Shown piece by piece: positions 17,070-27,521 of a stretch of 64,000 bases of DNA; the first letter of the stretch is position 1, and every line of letters begins with the position of its first letter. The stretch is taken from the NCBI GenBank assembly GCA_902615805.1, contig CACMQH010000001.1, forward strand, positions 93,222 through 157,221, in the 5' to 3' direction. The position numbers and the translations under genes were made by a program. The notes under the pieces are model-generated. The model had not been told where the DNA came from and did not search any database. It worked only from the letters and a program-made list of their open reading frames with translations. This DNA is from Rhodospirillaceae bacterium. Lineage in GTDB: Bacteria; Pseudomonadota; Alphaproteobacteria; TMED109.

Positions 17070-17906
17070 ATGAATAATACAGACACTAAAATTATTAAAG
17101 TTCATGGTAAAAATATAGACAATTTTTTTCAAAATATAATAACTAATGATATTAATAACCTTAATACAGTTAACCCTATATATACTGCCATGCTTTCACC
17201 TCAGGGTAAATACTTGTATGATTTTTTTATATTAAAAGAAGAAAACTTTTTTCTATTAGAGGCTAATGCTAATAAAGTAAATTCTTTAATTGATGAAATA
17301 AATAGATATGATATTAGAAAAGATATTTCAATTGAATTACAAGAAAACTTCTATACTAAAGTTATTATAAAAGAAAATTTAATTAAAGATTATCTCGAAA
17401 AAATTAAGAAAAATAAAGTTTATAGAGAAGAAAGTTTTTTATTTTTTCTTGATCCTAGATCAAAAGATTTTTTGTACAGGTTTTGGTTTTATAAAAAATC
17501 GGATAACCTTTTAAATTTTTCGAGTTATGCAGAAGTAGAAAGAAAAAGAATTACAAACATAATACCAAACTCAGAATTAGATTTAATCTATAACAAGAGC
17601 TTTATTTTAAATTATAATTTTGAAAATATAAATGCCTTATCGTTCAATAAAGGTTGCTATATAGGGCAAGAAAACACGGCAAGACAAAAGTTTAGAGGCA
17701 CTCAAAAATATTCCTTAAAAAGTATCAAAATTATAAGTGGCACTATGCCAGATTTGAATGAAGATATTTTTTATAAAAATGTAAAAGTAGGTACAATGAA
17801 ATCAAGATGCAATGATATTGGTTTATGTTTGATAAGAAAAGATGTAACTAAAAATAATGCTGACCTTTTACAAACAGATAAAAACTGTATATTAAAAATT
17901 TTATGA
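17070..17906 (+). CDS. ygfZ: YgfZ/GcvT-like folate-binding protein
   Basis: A tetrahydrofolate-dependent protein that helps maintain or repair iron-sulfur enzymes (for example MiaB). The signature KGCYIGQENTARQKFRG contains the conserved cysteine; N-terminal KVHGKNIDNFFQNIITNDINNL resembles the GcvT/YgfZ binding fold. Its 278 aa is slightly shorter than E. coli YgfZ (about 326). The start is 17 bases from the divergent glycosyltransferase gene and the stop overlaps the convergent ppdK stop by six bases. Confidence 0.88.
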   Translation: MNNTDTKIIKVHGKNIDNFFQNIITNDINNLNTVNPIYTAMLSPQGKYLYDFFILKEENFFLLEANANKVNSLIDEINRYDIRKDISIELQENFYTKVIIKENLIKDYLEKIKKNKVYREESFLFFLDPRSKDFLYRFWFYKKSDNLLNFSSYAEVERKRITNIIPNSELDLIYNKSFILNYNFENINALSFNKGCYIGQENTARQKFRGTQKYSLKSIKIISGTMPDLNEDIFYKNVKVGTMKSRCNDIGLCLIRKDVTKNNADLLQTDKNCILKIL

Positions 17907-20561
17907 TTCCTGATTAATTTCTGACTGAGCAGCAGCTAACCTTGCAATTGGAATCCTAAATGGAGAACAAGAAACATAATTTAAATTTAAAAAATTACAA
18001 TATGCTATCGACTTAGGATCTCCACCGTGTTCCCCGCATATACCAAGCTTTATATCAGGGTTAACTTTAATTGCATTTTCTTTGGCTATCTTTATTAGTT
18101 TTCCAACACCGCTTGTATCTAAACTAACAAATGGATCAACTTCTAAAATATTTTTTTCTATATAAGCATCAAGAAATCTAGCTGAGTCATCTCTACTTAT
18201 TCCATAAGTTGTTTGAGTTAAGTCATTCGTTCCAAAACTAAAAAAGTCTGCATACTTAGCAATTTCATCAGCTAGCAAAGCAGCTCTTGGTAGTTCTATC
18301 ATTGTACCTATTAATATTTTAGGTAATTCTCCCTTTTCCTCTTCAGTGAGTTTAAGTTCTTCATTAATTGAGTTTTTTATGTAACTTAATTCTTTATCTG
18401 AAAATATTAAGGGGATCATTATTTCTAAAATTGGACACTTTCCAATCTCTTTTTTAATTTCAATTGCTGCCTCAATAATTGCTTTAGTTTGCATTCTATA
18501 AATTTCAGGGAATGTAATACCTAATCTAGAGCCTCTATGTCCTAACATAGGATTCAATTCATTAAGTTGTTCTATTCTATTTGTTAACTCTTCCTTACTA
18601 ATATTTAACTTTTCTAACAGTTCTTTATTTTCTTCATTAGAATTTGGTAAAAACTCATGCAGTGGGGGATCTAAAAGTCTTATAGTTACGGGTCTGGATT
18701 CCATAATTTTAAAAATACTTTTAAAATCATCTTTTTGAAATGGTTCAAGTTTTTTTAAAGCCTCTTTTCTTTCTTCTAAATCTTTAGCTAGTATCATCTG
18801 TCTCATAAATAATATTCTATTAGCATCAAAAAACATATGTTCAGTTCTGCATAGCCCTATTCCCTCAGCACCAAATTTCTTAGCTATCTTTACATCCTCT
18901 GGTGTTTCCGCATTAGTCCTAATTGATAGTTTTCTAATTTCATCTGACCAATCCATTATAATATTAAAATATTCAGATAACTCTGGCTCAACGGTGGCTA
19001 TTCTACCTAAAATCACTTCTCCTGTTGATCCATTTATTGTTATTATTTCTTCACTATTTATTTCCTTTTCTTTAATTACCAACTTTCTTGAATTTTCATC
19101 TATATTAATTTCAGAAGCCCCAGAAACACATGGTCTTCCCATACCTCTAGCAACTACTGCCGCATGGCTGGTCATTCCTCCTCTAGCTGTTAGGATACCT
19201 TTTGCGGCATGCATGCCATGTATATCCTCTGGACTAGTTTCTGATCTGACTAAAATTACATCCTCTCCGTTTGAGGCCAACTTTTCAGCTTCATCAGCTG
19301 TAAAAACTATTTTACCAGAAGAAGCTCCAGGCGAAGCTGGTAAGCCTTTGGTTAAGACTTCCTTCTTTGCAGTAGGGTCTAAAGTAGGATGCAATAATTG
19401 TTCTAAACTTTCTGGATTAATTCTAATCAAAGCCTCTTTTTTTGAAATTACATTTTCATTTACAAGGTCCACAGCTATTTTAATAGCTGCATTCGTAGTT
19501 CTTTTTCCATTTCTAGTTTGAAGCACCCAAAGTTTCTTTTTTTGTATTGTAAACTCAATATCCTGCATATCCATATAGTGCTCTTCCAACTTATTAAATA
19601 CGGATATAAGTTCTTCATATTTATCTGGCATAACTTCTTGCAAAGACTTTCCATTATTTTCATTTTTATGATCTATTCTAAGTGGTTGTGGAGTTCTAAT
19701 GCCAGCAACTACATCCTCTCCTTGAGCATTAACAAGAAATTCTCCATAAACTTCTTTATCTCCAGTAGAAGGATTTCTTGTAAAAGCAACACCTGTACAA
19801 CAGTCGTCTCCCATATTTCCAAAAACCATTGCCTGAATATTTACTGCAGTACCCCATTCTTCAGGAATATCATTAAGTTTTCTATAAGTTATAGCTCTTT
19901 GATTCTTCCAACTATCAAATACCGCTGATATAGCTCCCCATAACTGTTCATATGGATCTTGAGGAAAATCTTTTTTTGTTGTTTCTTTAACATATTCTTT
20001 ATATTTTTTTACTAACTGCTCTAAACTCTCCTCAGAAAGTTCAGTATCTAACATAACATTATTAGAAATTTTTTCCTCTTCTAGAATTTCTTCAAAATCT
20101 GAATGCGGTACTCCTAAAACAATATCTGAATACATTTGAATAAACCTTCTGTAACTGTCTAAAGCAAATCTCTTATCATTGCTTGCATTAGACAAATCTA
20201 TAACGGTTTTGTCATTTAATCCTAGATTAAGTACTGTATCCATCATTCCTGGCATTGATGCTCTACTTCCTGATCTTACTGAAACCAATAAAGGGTGCTT
20301 GCCTCCACCAAAATTAAATTTAAGCTTTTCTTCTATATTTTTTATCGAATTATCAACTTGATCTTTCAATTCATTAGGAAATGTTTTTTTATGTGCATAA
20401 TAATAATCGCAAACTTTTGTAGAAATTGTAAATCCTGGAGGAACTGATATCCCGAGCTTGTTCATTTCAGCTAGATTAGCACCTTTTCCACCAAGGATAT
20501 CTCTCATTGAAGCATTACCATCTGCATTGCCAAAACCAAAGTCATAAACCCATTTACTCAT
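17901..20561 (-). CDS. ppdK: Pyruvate, phosphate dikinase
   Basis: Reversibly converts pyruvate, ATP and phosphate to PEP, AMP and pyrophosphate, allowing gluconeogenesis or ATP-saving glycolysis. All three domains are present in 886 aa: the N-terminal nucleotide-binding GGKGANLAEM and SVRSGSRASMPGMMDTVLNLGLND; the central swivelling His domain GGMTSHAAVVARGMGRPCVSG; and the C-terminal PEP/pyruvate barrel with GTNDLTQTTYGISRDD and GICGEHGGDP, whose cysteine is the general acid. SD GGGGAAAG. It overlaps glyS by four bases (ATGA), linking it to glycyl-tRNA synthetase translation. Confidence 0.97.
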   Translation of the reverse strand: MSKWVYDFGFGNADGNASMRDILGGKGANLAEMNKLGISVPPGFTISTKVCDYYYAHKKTFPNELKDQVDNSIKNIEEKLKFNFGGGKHPLLVSVRSGSRASMPGMMDTVLNLGLNDKTVIDLSNASNDKRFALDSYRRFIQMYSDIVLGVPHSDFEEILEEEKISNNVMLDTELSEESLEQLVKKYKEYVKETTKKDFPQDPYEQLWGAISAVFDSWKNQRAITYRKLNDIPEEWGTAVNIQAMVFGNMGDDCCTGVAFTRNPSTGDKEVYGEFLVNAQGEDVVAGIRTPQPLRIDHKNENNGKSLQEVMPDKYEELISVFNKLEEHYMDMQDIEFTIQKKKLWVLQTRNGKRTTNAAIKIAVDLVNENVISKKEALIRINPESLEQLLHPTLDPTAKKEVLTKGLPASPGASSGKIVFTADEAEKLASNGEDVILVRSETSPEDIHGMHAAKGILTARGGMTSHAAVVARGMGRPCVSGASEINIDENSRKLVIKEKEINSEEIITINGSTGEVILGRIATVEPELSEYFNIIMDWSDEIRKLSIRTNAETPEDVKIAKKFGAEGIGLCRTEHMFFDANRILFMRQMILAKDLEERKEALKKLEPFQKDDFKSIFKIMESRPVTIRLLDPPLHEFLPNSNEENKELLEKLNISKEELTNRIEQLNELNPMLGHRGSRLGITFPEIYRMQTKAIIEAAIEIKKEIGKCPILEIMIPLIFSDKELSYIKNSINEELKLTEEEKGELPKILIGTMIELPRAALLADEIAKYADFFSFGTNDLTQTTYGISRDDSARFLDAYIEKNILEVDPFVSLDTSGVGKLIKIAKENAIKVNPDIKLGICGEHGGDPKSIAYCNFLNLNYVSCSPFRIPIARLAAAQSEINQES

Positions 20562-22633
20562 AATTCTTTCCCCTTGATTATTTTGGAAAAATCTATTTCC
20601 CTAACAACATAATTTTTTATATTAAATAATAGATATAATCTGTTTGTTTTTAAAAGTATATTCTTATCATTAATTTGAACTTTTTCAAAAAAAATATTGA
20701 TAGGTTGACTTAGAGTAACTAGAGACTTCAATAATTCATTAAAATCTAAGTTTTTTAGTTTGAGTCTTTTAAAAGTATCAAATAAATCTTTTTCGTATCT
20801 TGACTGCAATAATTCAGGGTTAACATCTGTCACTTCAGTTTTCAATAGCAGTTTATTCTCACTTTCAAGAATGTTTAATACTCTCTTAAATGATTTTAAG
20901 AAAACCTCACCTTTTATAGTATTAATAAAATCAAAAATAGCTTCACACTTTTCATAAATATTATTTATATCGATACTACGTTGATCTAACTTTAAAGCTT
21001 TATAGATTAAAAATTTTTCTAAACTTTGGCTCTTAAGTAGGTTTTCAAATCGTTCTAGTATAAAAGTAAGAATTTTTTTTTTATATATTTCAAAGTTTTT
21101 ATCTGATAATAAAACTTTTTTAGAATACTCTCGGATAGATTTTTCAATAAATTGATTTAATTTAATGAAAAATTTTCCTTCTATCATAATTCTTATGATT
21201 CCAAGTCCTGATCTTCTTAGGGCATATGGGTCCTTCGAACTAGTTGGCCCTAAATCTATTAAAAAAAACCCAACTAACGAATCTATTTTATCTATTAAGG
21301 CAAGTATTTTAGATATTTTAGTTGATGGACAAAAGTCGTTAGGACCATAAGGTTTATAATGGTCCTTAATGGCGCTACATATAACATTATTAAAACCTGA
21401 CTTTTTCGAATAATAAAATCCCATTATGCCTTGCAATGAAGGAAACTCTCTAACTAATTCAGTAACTAAATCATTCTTGCATATATTGATAGAAACTTCT
21501 AAATTTCGCTTACTTTCATTATCTAATTTTATATTTTCATCAAAAAAAGTAGCAATTTTTTTTAATCTTAATATTTTATCATGCATACTACCTAATTTAT
21601 TATGGAAAATAATTCTTTTTAGTTCCTCGCCCTTATCTTTGAAGTTCGAATTATTATCTTTAATCCAAAAAAAACTAGCATCTTCTAGCCTTGCCTCTAT
21701 TACTCTTTGATTGCCGTAAATTATTTTTTTTCCATTATCACTAGGTTTAAGATTTGATACTATGATAAAAAAATTAGATAACGTTTTATCTTTATAAAAA
21801 AGTGGAAAGTATTTTTGATTTTTTATCATAGATGTAGTCAACACTTCATTAGGAAGTTTTAAATACTTTTTATCAAATTGACCTAAAAACACATTTGGGC
21901 TCTCTACTAAATTTACGACTTCATCAATGAGCTGTTGGTTCAAAATAAAATTTAAACCCTTTTTTTTCGAAACTTTCTCTATTTCTTTTAAAATAATATT
22001 TTTTCTTTCCTTATGATCAAAATAAATATTTATTCTTTTTAATTTCTGCTCATAGTCATTAAAAGACTTAATTTGAATTTTTTTTTCGCTAAATAAATTA
22101 CTATGCAAGGTATAGCTTTGAGAAGAATTTCCTAGCAAATCTAAGTTAATTTTTTTTGCGCCATATAAACAAAGTACATTTTTTAAAGGTCTAATCCATT
22201 TCAGTGATCCGCTGCCCCACCTCATAGACTTTCCCCAAGGAACTTTTACTAAATTCACTTCCATTGTTTTTTTTAATAATGCAATAGTATCAGAGGAAGT
22301 AATTTTCTTTTTTATGATATAATAACTACCTTTTTCTGTTTTCTTAATGTCCAGTTTATCAAATTTGACCTGTTGTGATCTGGCAAAACCCTCTATAGCA
22401 TTAGTTGGTGCTTTTACATTTGGTCCCTTTATTAAAATTTCATCTACCTCATTTTTAAGGTTAAAAAAAACAAAAATAAGTCTCTTTGGACCATAATAAA
22501 CATTGTAATTATCATAAATTAATTTATCTTTCTTAAAACTATTACAAAATGACTGCACTATCTTATTAGCAGAATCTTCAATTAGGCTTGCCGGCATCTC
22601 CTCTGACATTAATTCTAATAAAAAATTAGTCAT
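20558..22633 (-). CDS. glyS: Glycyl-tRNA synthetase beta subunit
   Basis: Beta subunit (691 aa) of the bacterial alpha2beta2 glycyl-tRNA synthetase, needed for tRNA recognition. The N-terminus LLELMSEEMPASLIEDSANK is the family signature, with GPKRLIFVF, WGSGSLKWIRPLK, ESPNVFLGQFDKKYLKLPNEVL and the HD-like LVREFPSLQGIMGFYY also typical. It shares one base with glyQ (TAATG) and four with ppdK, so glyQ-glyS-ppdK is a coupled operon. Confidence 0.97.
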   Translation of the reverse strand: MTNFLLELMSEEMPASLIEDSANKIVQSFCNSFKKDKLIYDNYNVYYGPKRLIFVFFNLKNEVDEILIKGPNVKAPTNAIEGFARSQQVKFDKLDIKKTEKGSYYIIKKKITSSDTIALLKKTMEVNLVKVPWGKSMRWGSGSLKWIRPLKNVLCLYGAKKINLDLLGNSSQSYTLHSNLFSEKKIQIKSFNDYEQKLKRINIYFDHKERKNIILKEIEKVSKKKGLNFILNQQLIDEVVNLVESPNVFLGQFDKKYLKLPNEVLTTSMIKNQKYFPLFYKDKTLSNFFIIVSNLKPSDNGKKIIYGNQRVIEARLEDASFFWIKDNNSNFKDKGEELKRIIFHNKLGSMHDKILRLKKIATFFDENIKLDNESKRNLEVSINICKNDLVTELVREFPSLQGIMGFYYSKKSGFNNVICSAIKDHYKPYGPNDFCPSTKISKILALIDKIDSLVGFFLIDLGPTSSKDPYALRRSGLGIIRIMIEGKFFIKLNQFIEKSIREYSKKVLLSDKNFEIYKKKILTFILERFENLLKSQSLEKFLIYKALKLDQRSIDINNIYEKCEAIFDFINTIKGEVFLKSFKRVLNILESENKLLLKTEVTDVNPELLQSRYEKDLFDTFKRLKLKNLDFNELLKSLVTLSQPINIFFEKVQINDKNILLKTNRLYLLFNIKNYVVREIDFSKIIKGKEL

Positions 22634-23496
22634 TAGTTATTTTCCTGTTTTTTTATATACAATTCGCAACAACTTTTTGATATTTCTCTTACTCTTTTGA
22701 TGTATGATGCTCTTTCTGAAACACTTAGCACGCCTCTAGCATCTAATAAATTAAAATAGTGACTAGCTTTTATACATTTTTCATAAGCTGGGATTTCTAA
22801 TTTTTTTTCAATTAAAAACTTTGATTCTTTTTCACAACTTTCAAAATTTGATCTAATAAATTCTGTATTTGCAAAATCAAAATTATAGTACGATTGTTGA
22901 ATTTCATTCTCTAAAAAAATATCTCCATAAGTATCACCAGTATTACTCCAAACTATATCAAATATATTTTTTTTATCTTGAACTAACATAGCTATTCTCT
23001 CCAAACCGTATGTAATTTCTCCACTTACTGGATTACAATCAATACCTCCAACCTGTTGAAAATAAGTAAATTGGGTAACCTCCATACCATTGCACCAAAC
23101 CTCCCAACCTAGTCCCCATGCACCAAGTGTTGGACTCTCCCAATCATCTTCGACAAACCTAATATCATTATCTTTTAAATTTACCCCTAAACTTTCTAGG
23201 CTTTTTAGGTACAGCTTTTGTATGTTATTAGGCGATGGTTTTAATAAAACTTGAAATTGAAAATATTGTTGCATTCTATTGGGGTTCTCACCATACCTTC
23301 CATCAGTAGGTCTTCTACATTGTTGAATATAAGCACAATTCCATTCTTTTTTTCCCAGACTTTTTAATAGCGTTGCTGGATGAAATGTTCCTGCACCAAC
23401 CTCTAAATCTACTGGCTGTACTAATATACAACCCTGAGCTTGCCAGAATTTTTGTAGGTGAAAAATAATATCTTCAAAAGTTAAAAAATTTTTCAT
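22633..23496 (-). CDS. glyQ: Glycyl-tRNA synthetase alpha subunit
   Basis: Catalytic class II subunit (287 aa) that forms glycyl-adenylate. Seen: [30 protein letters not shown] at the N-terminus, class II motif-like [23 protein letters not shown], and [27 protein letters not shown]. Its start overlaps the stop of the small zinc-ribbon protein by four bases (ATGA). Confidence 0.97.
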   Translation of the reverse strand: MKNFLTFEDIIFHLQKFWQAQGCILVQPVDLEVGAGTFHPATLLKSLGKKEWNCAYIQQCRRPTDGRYGENPNRMQQYFQFQVLLKPSPNNIQKLYLKSLESLGVNLKDNDIRFVEDDWESPTLGAWGLGWEVWCNGMEVTQFTYFQQVGGIDCNPVSGEITYGLERIAMLVQDKKNIFDIVWSNTGDTYGDIFLENEIQQSYYNFDFANTEFIRSNFESCEKESKFLIEKKLEIPAYEKCIKASHYFNLLDARGVLSVSERASYIKRVREISKSCCELYIKKQENN

Positions 23497-23717
23497 TTGT
23501 GAGCTTCATTGGCGCATATAGTACACCTTTTTTTTTCTGTTTTACTAACAAAGGTACCACATTCGACGCACTCGGTAAGATCTTCTTCATCATATTGATC
23601 TTTTTGCTCATTAAGAACTCTGTTTTTAGATTTTCTTTCAAGAAATTTAAACAAATTCCAGACAATTAATAAAATAATTAATAAAAGCAAAATTTTTGGA
23701 ATGCTAAAACCGAACAT
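23493..23717 (-). CDS. Small membrane protein with zinc ribbon (PP0621-like)
   Basis: A 74-aa protein: one N-terminal membrane helix ([17 protein letters not shown]), a charged linker, then a cysteine ribbon [24 protein letters not shown] with two CxxC pairs. This plan matches the PP0621 family of short proteins, of unknown role. ATGA overlap with glyQ places it in the glyQS operon. It starts nine bases after the peptidase stop. Confidence 0.65.
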   Translation of the reverse strand: MFGFSIPKILLLLIILLIVWNLFKFLERKSKNRVLNEQKDQYDEEDLTECVECGTFVSKTEKKRCTICANEAHK

Positions 23718-23726
23718 AATTTAGTA

Positions 23727-24551
23727 TTATAGGCCGTATTTAGACCATATAATTCTTTCCTCAATATTTTTTATTAAACTTTCAATTAAATAATCTGAAT
23801 TTAAAGCACTACCATTTGATAGGAATTTTTGTTTAAACCAAGAAGTTTTTTTTGAAAAATCTTTAAATTTAATATCATCACCAAAAATGTTTTTCATTAC
23901 ATTATAGTAATCACCTATACCATCTATTAGTCCTAACTCTTTAGCTTTAGAACCACTCCAGATTCCCGCATTGAACAACACTTCATCATTTGCCTTAAGT
24001 CTTTTACCTCTTCTTTTTTTAACCCAAGCAATAAATTGAGAATGTAAATCTTTTTGTATTGTTAATATCTGTTTAATATCATCCTTTTTTTCTGGAAGAA
24101 ACGGATCCAAAAGTCCTTTGTTTTTTCCTTGAGAATAGACTCTTCTTTCGATACCAATTTTTTTAATTGCTTCAACTGCCCCAAATCCTGAAGTAATTAC
24201 GCCAATGCTTCCAATAATAGAACTTTCCATAGCATAAATTTTATCACCAGCACAACTTAACCAGTATCCTCCTGATGCAGCTAGATCTTCTATAAAACAA
24301 TATACGGGTATTTCTTTTTCCTTAGCTAAATCTCTTATTCTATTGGCAATTAAAGCTGACTGAACAGGTGAACCACCTGGAGAATTCACCAGTAAAGCTA
24401 TGGCTTTTATGTTTTTAAAAGAAAAAGCTTTAGTAATCGAATCAGATAAGTCATTTAAATTTAAACCTCCTCTACTACCCAATCTGGTCTCTGTGGATAT
24501 GATACCTGCTAATTTAATTATTCCTATTATTGACTTCTTTGTAATGAACAC
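23727..24551 (-). CDS. S49-family signal peptide peptidase-like protease (SppA/SohB)
   Basis: A single-domain ClpP-fold serine protease, 274 aa. LLVNSPGGSPVQSALIANRIR forms the oxyanion strand, the nucleophilic serine is in LAASGGYWLSC, MESSIIGSIGVITSGFG follows, and the likely general-base lysine is in the QGKNKGLLDPF region. The start is GTG, with AGG about nine bases upstream. There is no obvious signal peptide, although the first strand is hydrophobic. It may degrade cleaved signal peptides at the membrane. First gene of the S49 peptidase, zinc-ribbon, glyQ, glyS, ppdK series. Confidence 0.88.
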   Translation of the reverse strand: MFITKKSIIGIIKLAGIISTETRLGSRGGLNLNDLSDSITKAFSFKNIKAIALLVNSPGGSPVQSALIANRIRDLAKEKEIPVYCFIEDLAASGGYWLSCAGDKIYAMESSIIGSIGVITSGFGAVEAIKKIGIERRVYSQGKNKGLLDPFLPEKKDDIKQILTIQKDLHSQFIAWVKKRRGKRLKANDEVLFNAGIWSGSKAKELGLIDGIGDYYNVMKNIFGDDIKFKDFSKKTSWFKQKFLSNGSALNSDYLIESLIKNIEERIIWSKYGL

Positions 24552-24703
24552 TTTATAACCTCAGCTTAAAAAATAATGAATTTATAATGATAACTCTTTA
24601 ACTTTCTTTTTAAACTATTTTAGTGACAATTTAAATAAAAAATATATGTTATTTATTTTAAAGGTAATATTTCCGGTTTATTTACTAATCAGTAGGATTA
24701 AAG

Positions 24704-25744
24704 TTGCAAAATTTACTATTCAAAAACAAAAAAAATTATAGCAAAAACAATAAGACTATAAGTAATGATTCAACTAGTATTATGATGGATCTTATAGAAG
24801 ATGATTTAAAACTAGTAAATAGTTTTATGATTTCACAAATTAAATCTGAAGTTCCTTTAATTCCACTTTTATCTAAATATTTAGTCAATTCTGGAGGAAA
24901 AAGGATAAGAGCAGCATTAACTATTTTGTTTTCTAAATTATTTGGCTACAAATACGGTTCTAGACATATTAACTTAGCAGCATGTATAGAATTAATTCAT
25001 ATGGCTTCCCTATTACATGACGATGTTGTTGATGAAAGTTATTTAAGAAGAGGTAAGAAAACTGCAAATAAAATATGGGGAAATAAGGCAAGTGTATTGG
25101 TAGGAGATTTTATTTTTACTAAAGCATTTCAAATTATGGTTGAAGACGAAGATTTAAAAGTCTTACAAAACTTATCGAATGCATCAAAGTCTTTGGCGCA
25201 AGGTGAGGTTTTACAACTTAGCCTAAAAAATAACTTAGACATTGATACTGAAAAATATTTTAAGGTGATTAAAGATAAAACAGCTAAGTTGTTCTCCTCA
25301 TCAGCTATGGTAGGAGGAATTATTTCTAAACGCCCGGAGAAAATTATTTCTAAACTAGATAAATTTGGACATAATATTGGAATTGCATTTCAGCTATTGG
25401 ATGATGCTCTTGATTATGAATGCTCAGAAAATAATACAGGAAAAAATATAGGAGATGATTTTAAAGAAGGAAAAATAACTCTTCCAGTACTACTTGCATT
25501 AAAAAAAGCTAACTCTTTGGAAAAGACTTTTTGGAAAAGAGTAATAGAAGATTTAGATCAAAAAAAGAATGACTTTAAAAAAGCTCAATCTTTACTTAAT
25601 AAATATAACTGTATTGGTGAGACTAAAACTATTGCTAAAGAATATGCAAAAAAAGCAGAGGAAATATTAAAAATATTTCCACAAAACATTTATAATAGTG
25701 CCTTAGTAGATCTTACTAAGTTTGTTTTTACCAGGTCTAACTAA
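24704..25744 (+). CDS. ispB: Polyprenyl diphosphate synthase (octaprenyl type)
   Basis: Trans-prenyltransferase making the side chain of ubiquinone. The first aspartate-rich motif is in LLHDDVVDESYLRRGKKTAN and the second in AFQLLDDALDYECS (DDxLD); GGKRIRAALTIL binds pyrophosphate. The residue before FARM, plus length 346, fits the long-chain IspB group; decaprenyl (Q10), usual in alphaproteobacteria, is equally possible. The start is TTG with AGGA seven bases upstream; a later ATG pair (MMDLIEDD) would remove a poorly conserved 26-residue N-terminus. It overlaps modC convergently by four bases. Confidence 0.9.
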   Translation: MQNLLFKNKKNYSKNNKTISNDSTSIMMDLIEDDLKLVNSFMISQIKSEVPLIPLLSKYLVNSGGKRIRAALTILFSKLFGYKYGSRHINLAACIELIHMASLLHDDVVDESYLRRGKKTANKIWGNKASVLVGDFIFTKAFQIMVEDEDLKVLQNLSNASKSLAQGEVLQLSLKNNLDIDTEKYFKVIKDKTAKLFSSSAMVGGIISKRPEKIISKLDKFGHNIGIAFQLLDDALDYECSENNTGKNIGDDFKEGKITLPVLLALKKANSLEKTFWKRVIEDLDQKKNDFKKAQSLLNKYNCIGETKTIAKEYAKKAEEILKIFPQNIYNSALVDLTKFVFTRSN

Positions 25745-26826
25745 ACTAAATTAATATTAGTAACATCATTAATATTTAAGGCTTTGATGATAGCATAGCA
25801 TTGCATACCTTTTTTTATATTTAATTTGGTATATGATTTTTTTGTTAGAAGAGCCTTAATAGTATTTTTTTCATAGTTTAGAATTAAACAAGCTAATCCT
25901 TCCTGAAAGACAACTTCTTCAATATTTGTTTTTAAATAATTTAAGGAACTTAACTTATCAGGAATTACAGTAGAGATTATTATATCAGTAGCTTTTATCT
26001 TTACTATTACATTTTGATCTAAATGTAGTGTATTTGAAAATACTGTAAGACTATCTTTTCCTAATTTTATTTTAGTTAGTCCCTCTGATAAATTTGCTTT
26101 TATGACCTTTCCTTTAATGTAAGAATCTCTAAAAATAAAATTTTCATTTTTATTATAAAAATTTATTGATTTGTCTCGGTTTCCAGAATATATCAAAGTA
26201 CCATTTTTAATAAAATGAACACAATTTGCTAATATAAATGTCTCTGATATTGCATGTGAAACATAAATAGCTGGAATACTTAAAATTTCATTAATTTTTA
26301 CAATATATTTAATTAACTCATCTTTTTTATCTTGATCTAATGATGCTAGTGGTTCATCCATAAGTAATAAATCTGGTTGGCAAAGTAGAGCTCTTCCTAT
26401 TGCTACTCTTTGCTTTTCACCACCAGATAAATTATATGGAAACCTATGAAGAAGATGGCTTAGACTTAGTAAATTTATAACTTCATCATAATGAAAAATT
26501 TTTTTTTTTTTATAGTTTAGTTTTAGCCCATAAAGTAAATTATTTTTAATGTTTAAATGGGGGAAAAGCCTAGAGTCTTGAAAAATATAACCAATATTTC
26601 TTTTGTGAATAGGCACAAAAATATTTTTATTTGTATCTTCTAATGTTTTATTATTAATTATTATTTTACTTTCTTTTGCTTTATTTATACCAGCTATACA
26701 GTTAATTATGGAGGTTTTACCGGCACCAGAAGGACCAAAAAAACAATTTATACCCTCTTTTAAGTTTATATCAACATTAATAATAAAGTTAGATATTTTT
26801 GTTTTTATTGATACTATATTCTTCAT
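25741..26826 (-). CDS. modC: Molybdate ABC transporter ATP-binding protein
   Basis: ATPase of the molybdate importer, 361 aa. Walker A GPSGAGKTS is near residue 32, ABC signature LSGGEKQRVAIGRALLCQP, Walker B LLLMDEPLASLD and the switch histidine in IYVSHAI. A C-terminal TOBE/MOP domain (TNIEEVVFQEGLACLILNYE...AIIKALNI) distinguishes ModC from generic ATPases. It overlaps modB by one base. It contains a 13-base A run in coding sequence (plus-strand T run 26499-26511), encoding NYKKKKIFHYDE. Confidence 0.92.
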   Translation of the reverse strand: MKNIVSIKTKISNFIINVDINLKEGINCFFGPSGAGKTSIINCIAGINKAKESKIIINNKTLEDTNKNIFVPIHKRNIGYIFQDSRLFPHLNIKNNLLYGLKLNYKKKKIFHYDEVINLLSLSHLLHRFPYNLSGGEKQRVAIGRALLCQPDLLLMDEPLASLDQDKKDELIKYIVKINEILSIPAIYVSHAISETFILANCVHFIKNGTLIYSGNRDKSINFYNKNENFIFRDSYIKGKVIKANLSEGLTKIKLGKDSLTVFSNTLHLDQNVIVKIKATDIIISTVIPDKLSSLNYLKTNIEEVVFQEGLACLILNYEKNTIKALLTKKSYTKLNIKKGMQCYAIIKALNINDVTNINLV

Positions 26827-27521
26827 TAACCCTCTCTTTTATTTCTTAGAATTCTATCAAAAATAATTTCTGATAATATTAAGGCAGATATAGAAATAAA
26901 TATCGATATTAAAGTCAACCTCATTGCCATCAACTCTCCATTAGGAACTTGTAAAAAATTATAAATTGCTGTAGACAATGTTTGAGTTTCTCCAGGTATA
27001 TTTGATACAAAAGTTACAGTAGCACCAAACTCTCCTAAAGCACGAGCAAAGCATAAAGAAAAGCCTGCTACTATTCCTGGTAACGCTAACGGTAAAGTTA
27101 TACTAAAAAAAACTAATAGCCTATTAGCACCCAAAGTTTTTGCCGCCTCTTCATATTTAATATCTATCATTTCAATTGATGCTTTTATTGCTCTAATCAT
27201 TAATGGAAATCCCATAATAGCACATGCTAGTGCAGCACCAGTCCATTTAAATGCAAAAGTAAAGTTAAAATACTCTAATAAAAATTTTCCTATAAAACCA
27301 TTAATTCCAAAAACTATAAGTAATATATATCCTGTAACAACTGGAGGTAAAACTAGTGGTAAGTTTAAAAGACTAATAAAAAACTTTTTAAACAAGAACT
27401 CTTTTCTTGCAAATAAATATCCTAAAAGGATTGCTAGTGGCAAACTCGCTATAGATGCAGCAAATGCAATCTTTAAGGATAAATAAATAGCGAGTATTTC
27501 TTCTTGAGATAAATCTATCAT
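26826..27521 (-). CDS. modB: Molybdate ABC transporter permease
   Basis: A 231-aa inner-membrane permease with about five membrane helices. The ABC coupling loop EEAAKTLGANRLLVFFSITLPLALPGIVAG and the ModB-specific FARALGEFGATVTFVSNIPGETQTLSTAIY are clear. It overlaps modA by four bases (ATGA) and modC by one, so the three are translated as a coupled set. Confidence 0.95.
   Translation of the reverse strand: MIDLSQEEILAIYLSLKIAFAASIASLPLAILLGYLFARKEFLFKKFFISLLNLPLVLPPVVTGYILLIVFGINGFIGKFLLEYFNFTFAFKWTGAALACAIMGFPLMIRAIKASIEMIDIKYEEAAKTLGANRLLVFFSITLPLALPGIVAGFSLCFARALGEFGATVTFVSNIPGETQTLSTAIYNFLQVPNGELMAMRLTLISIFISISALILSEIIFDRILRNKREG

Noticed and set aside
18994-19521. Plus-strand 175-aa ORF inside ppdK
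   Set aside because: Antisense shadow of the well-conserved PPDK coding region; no SD or family resemblance.
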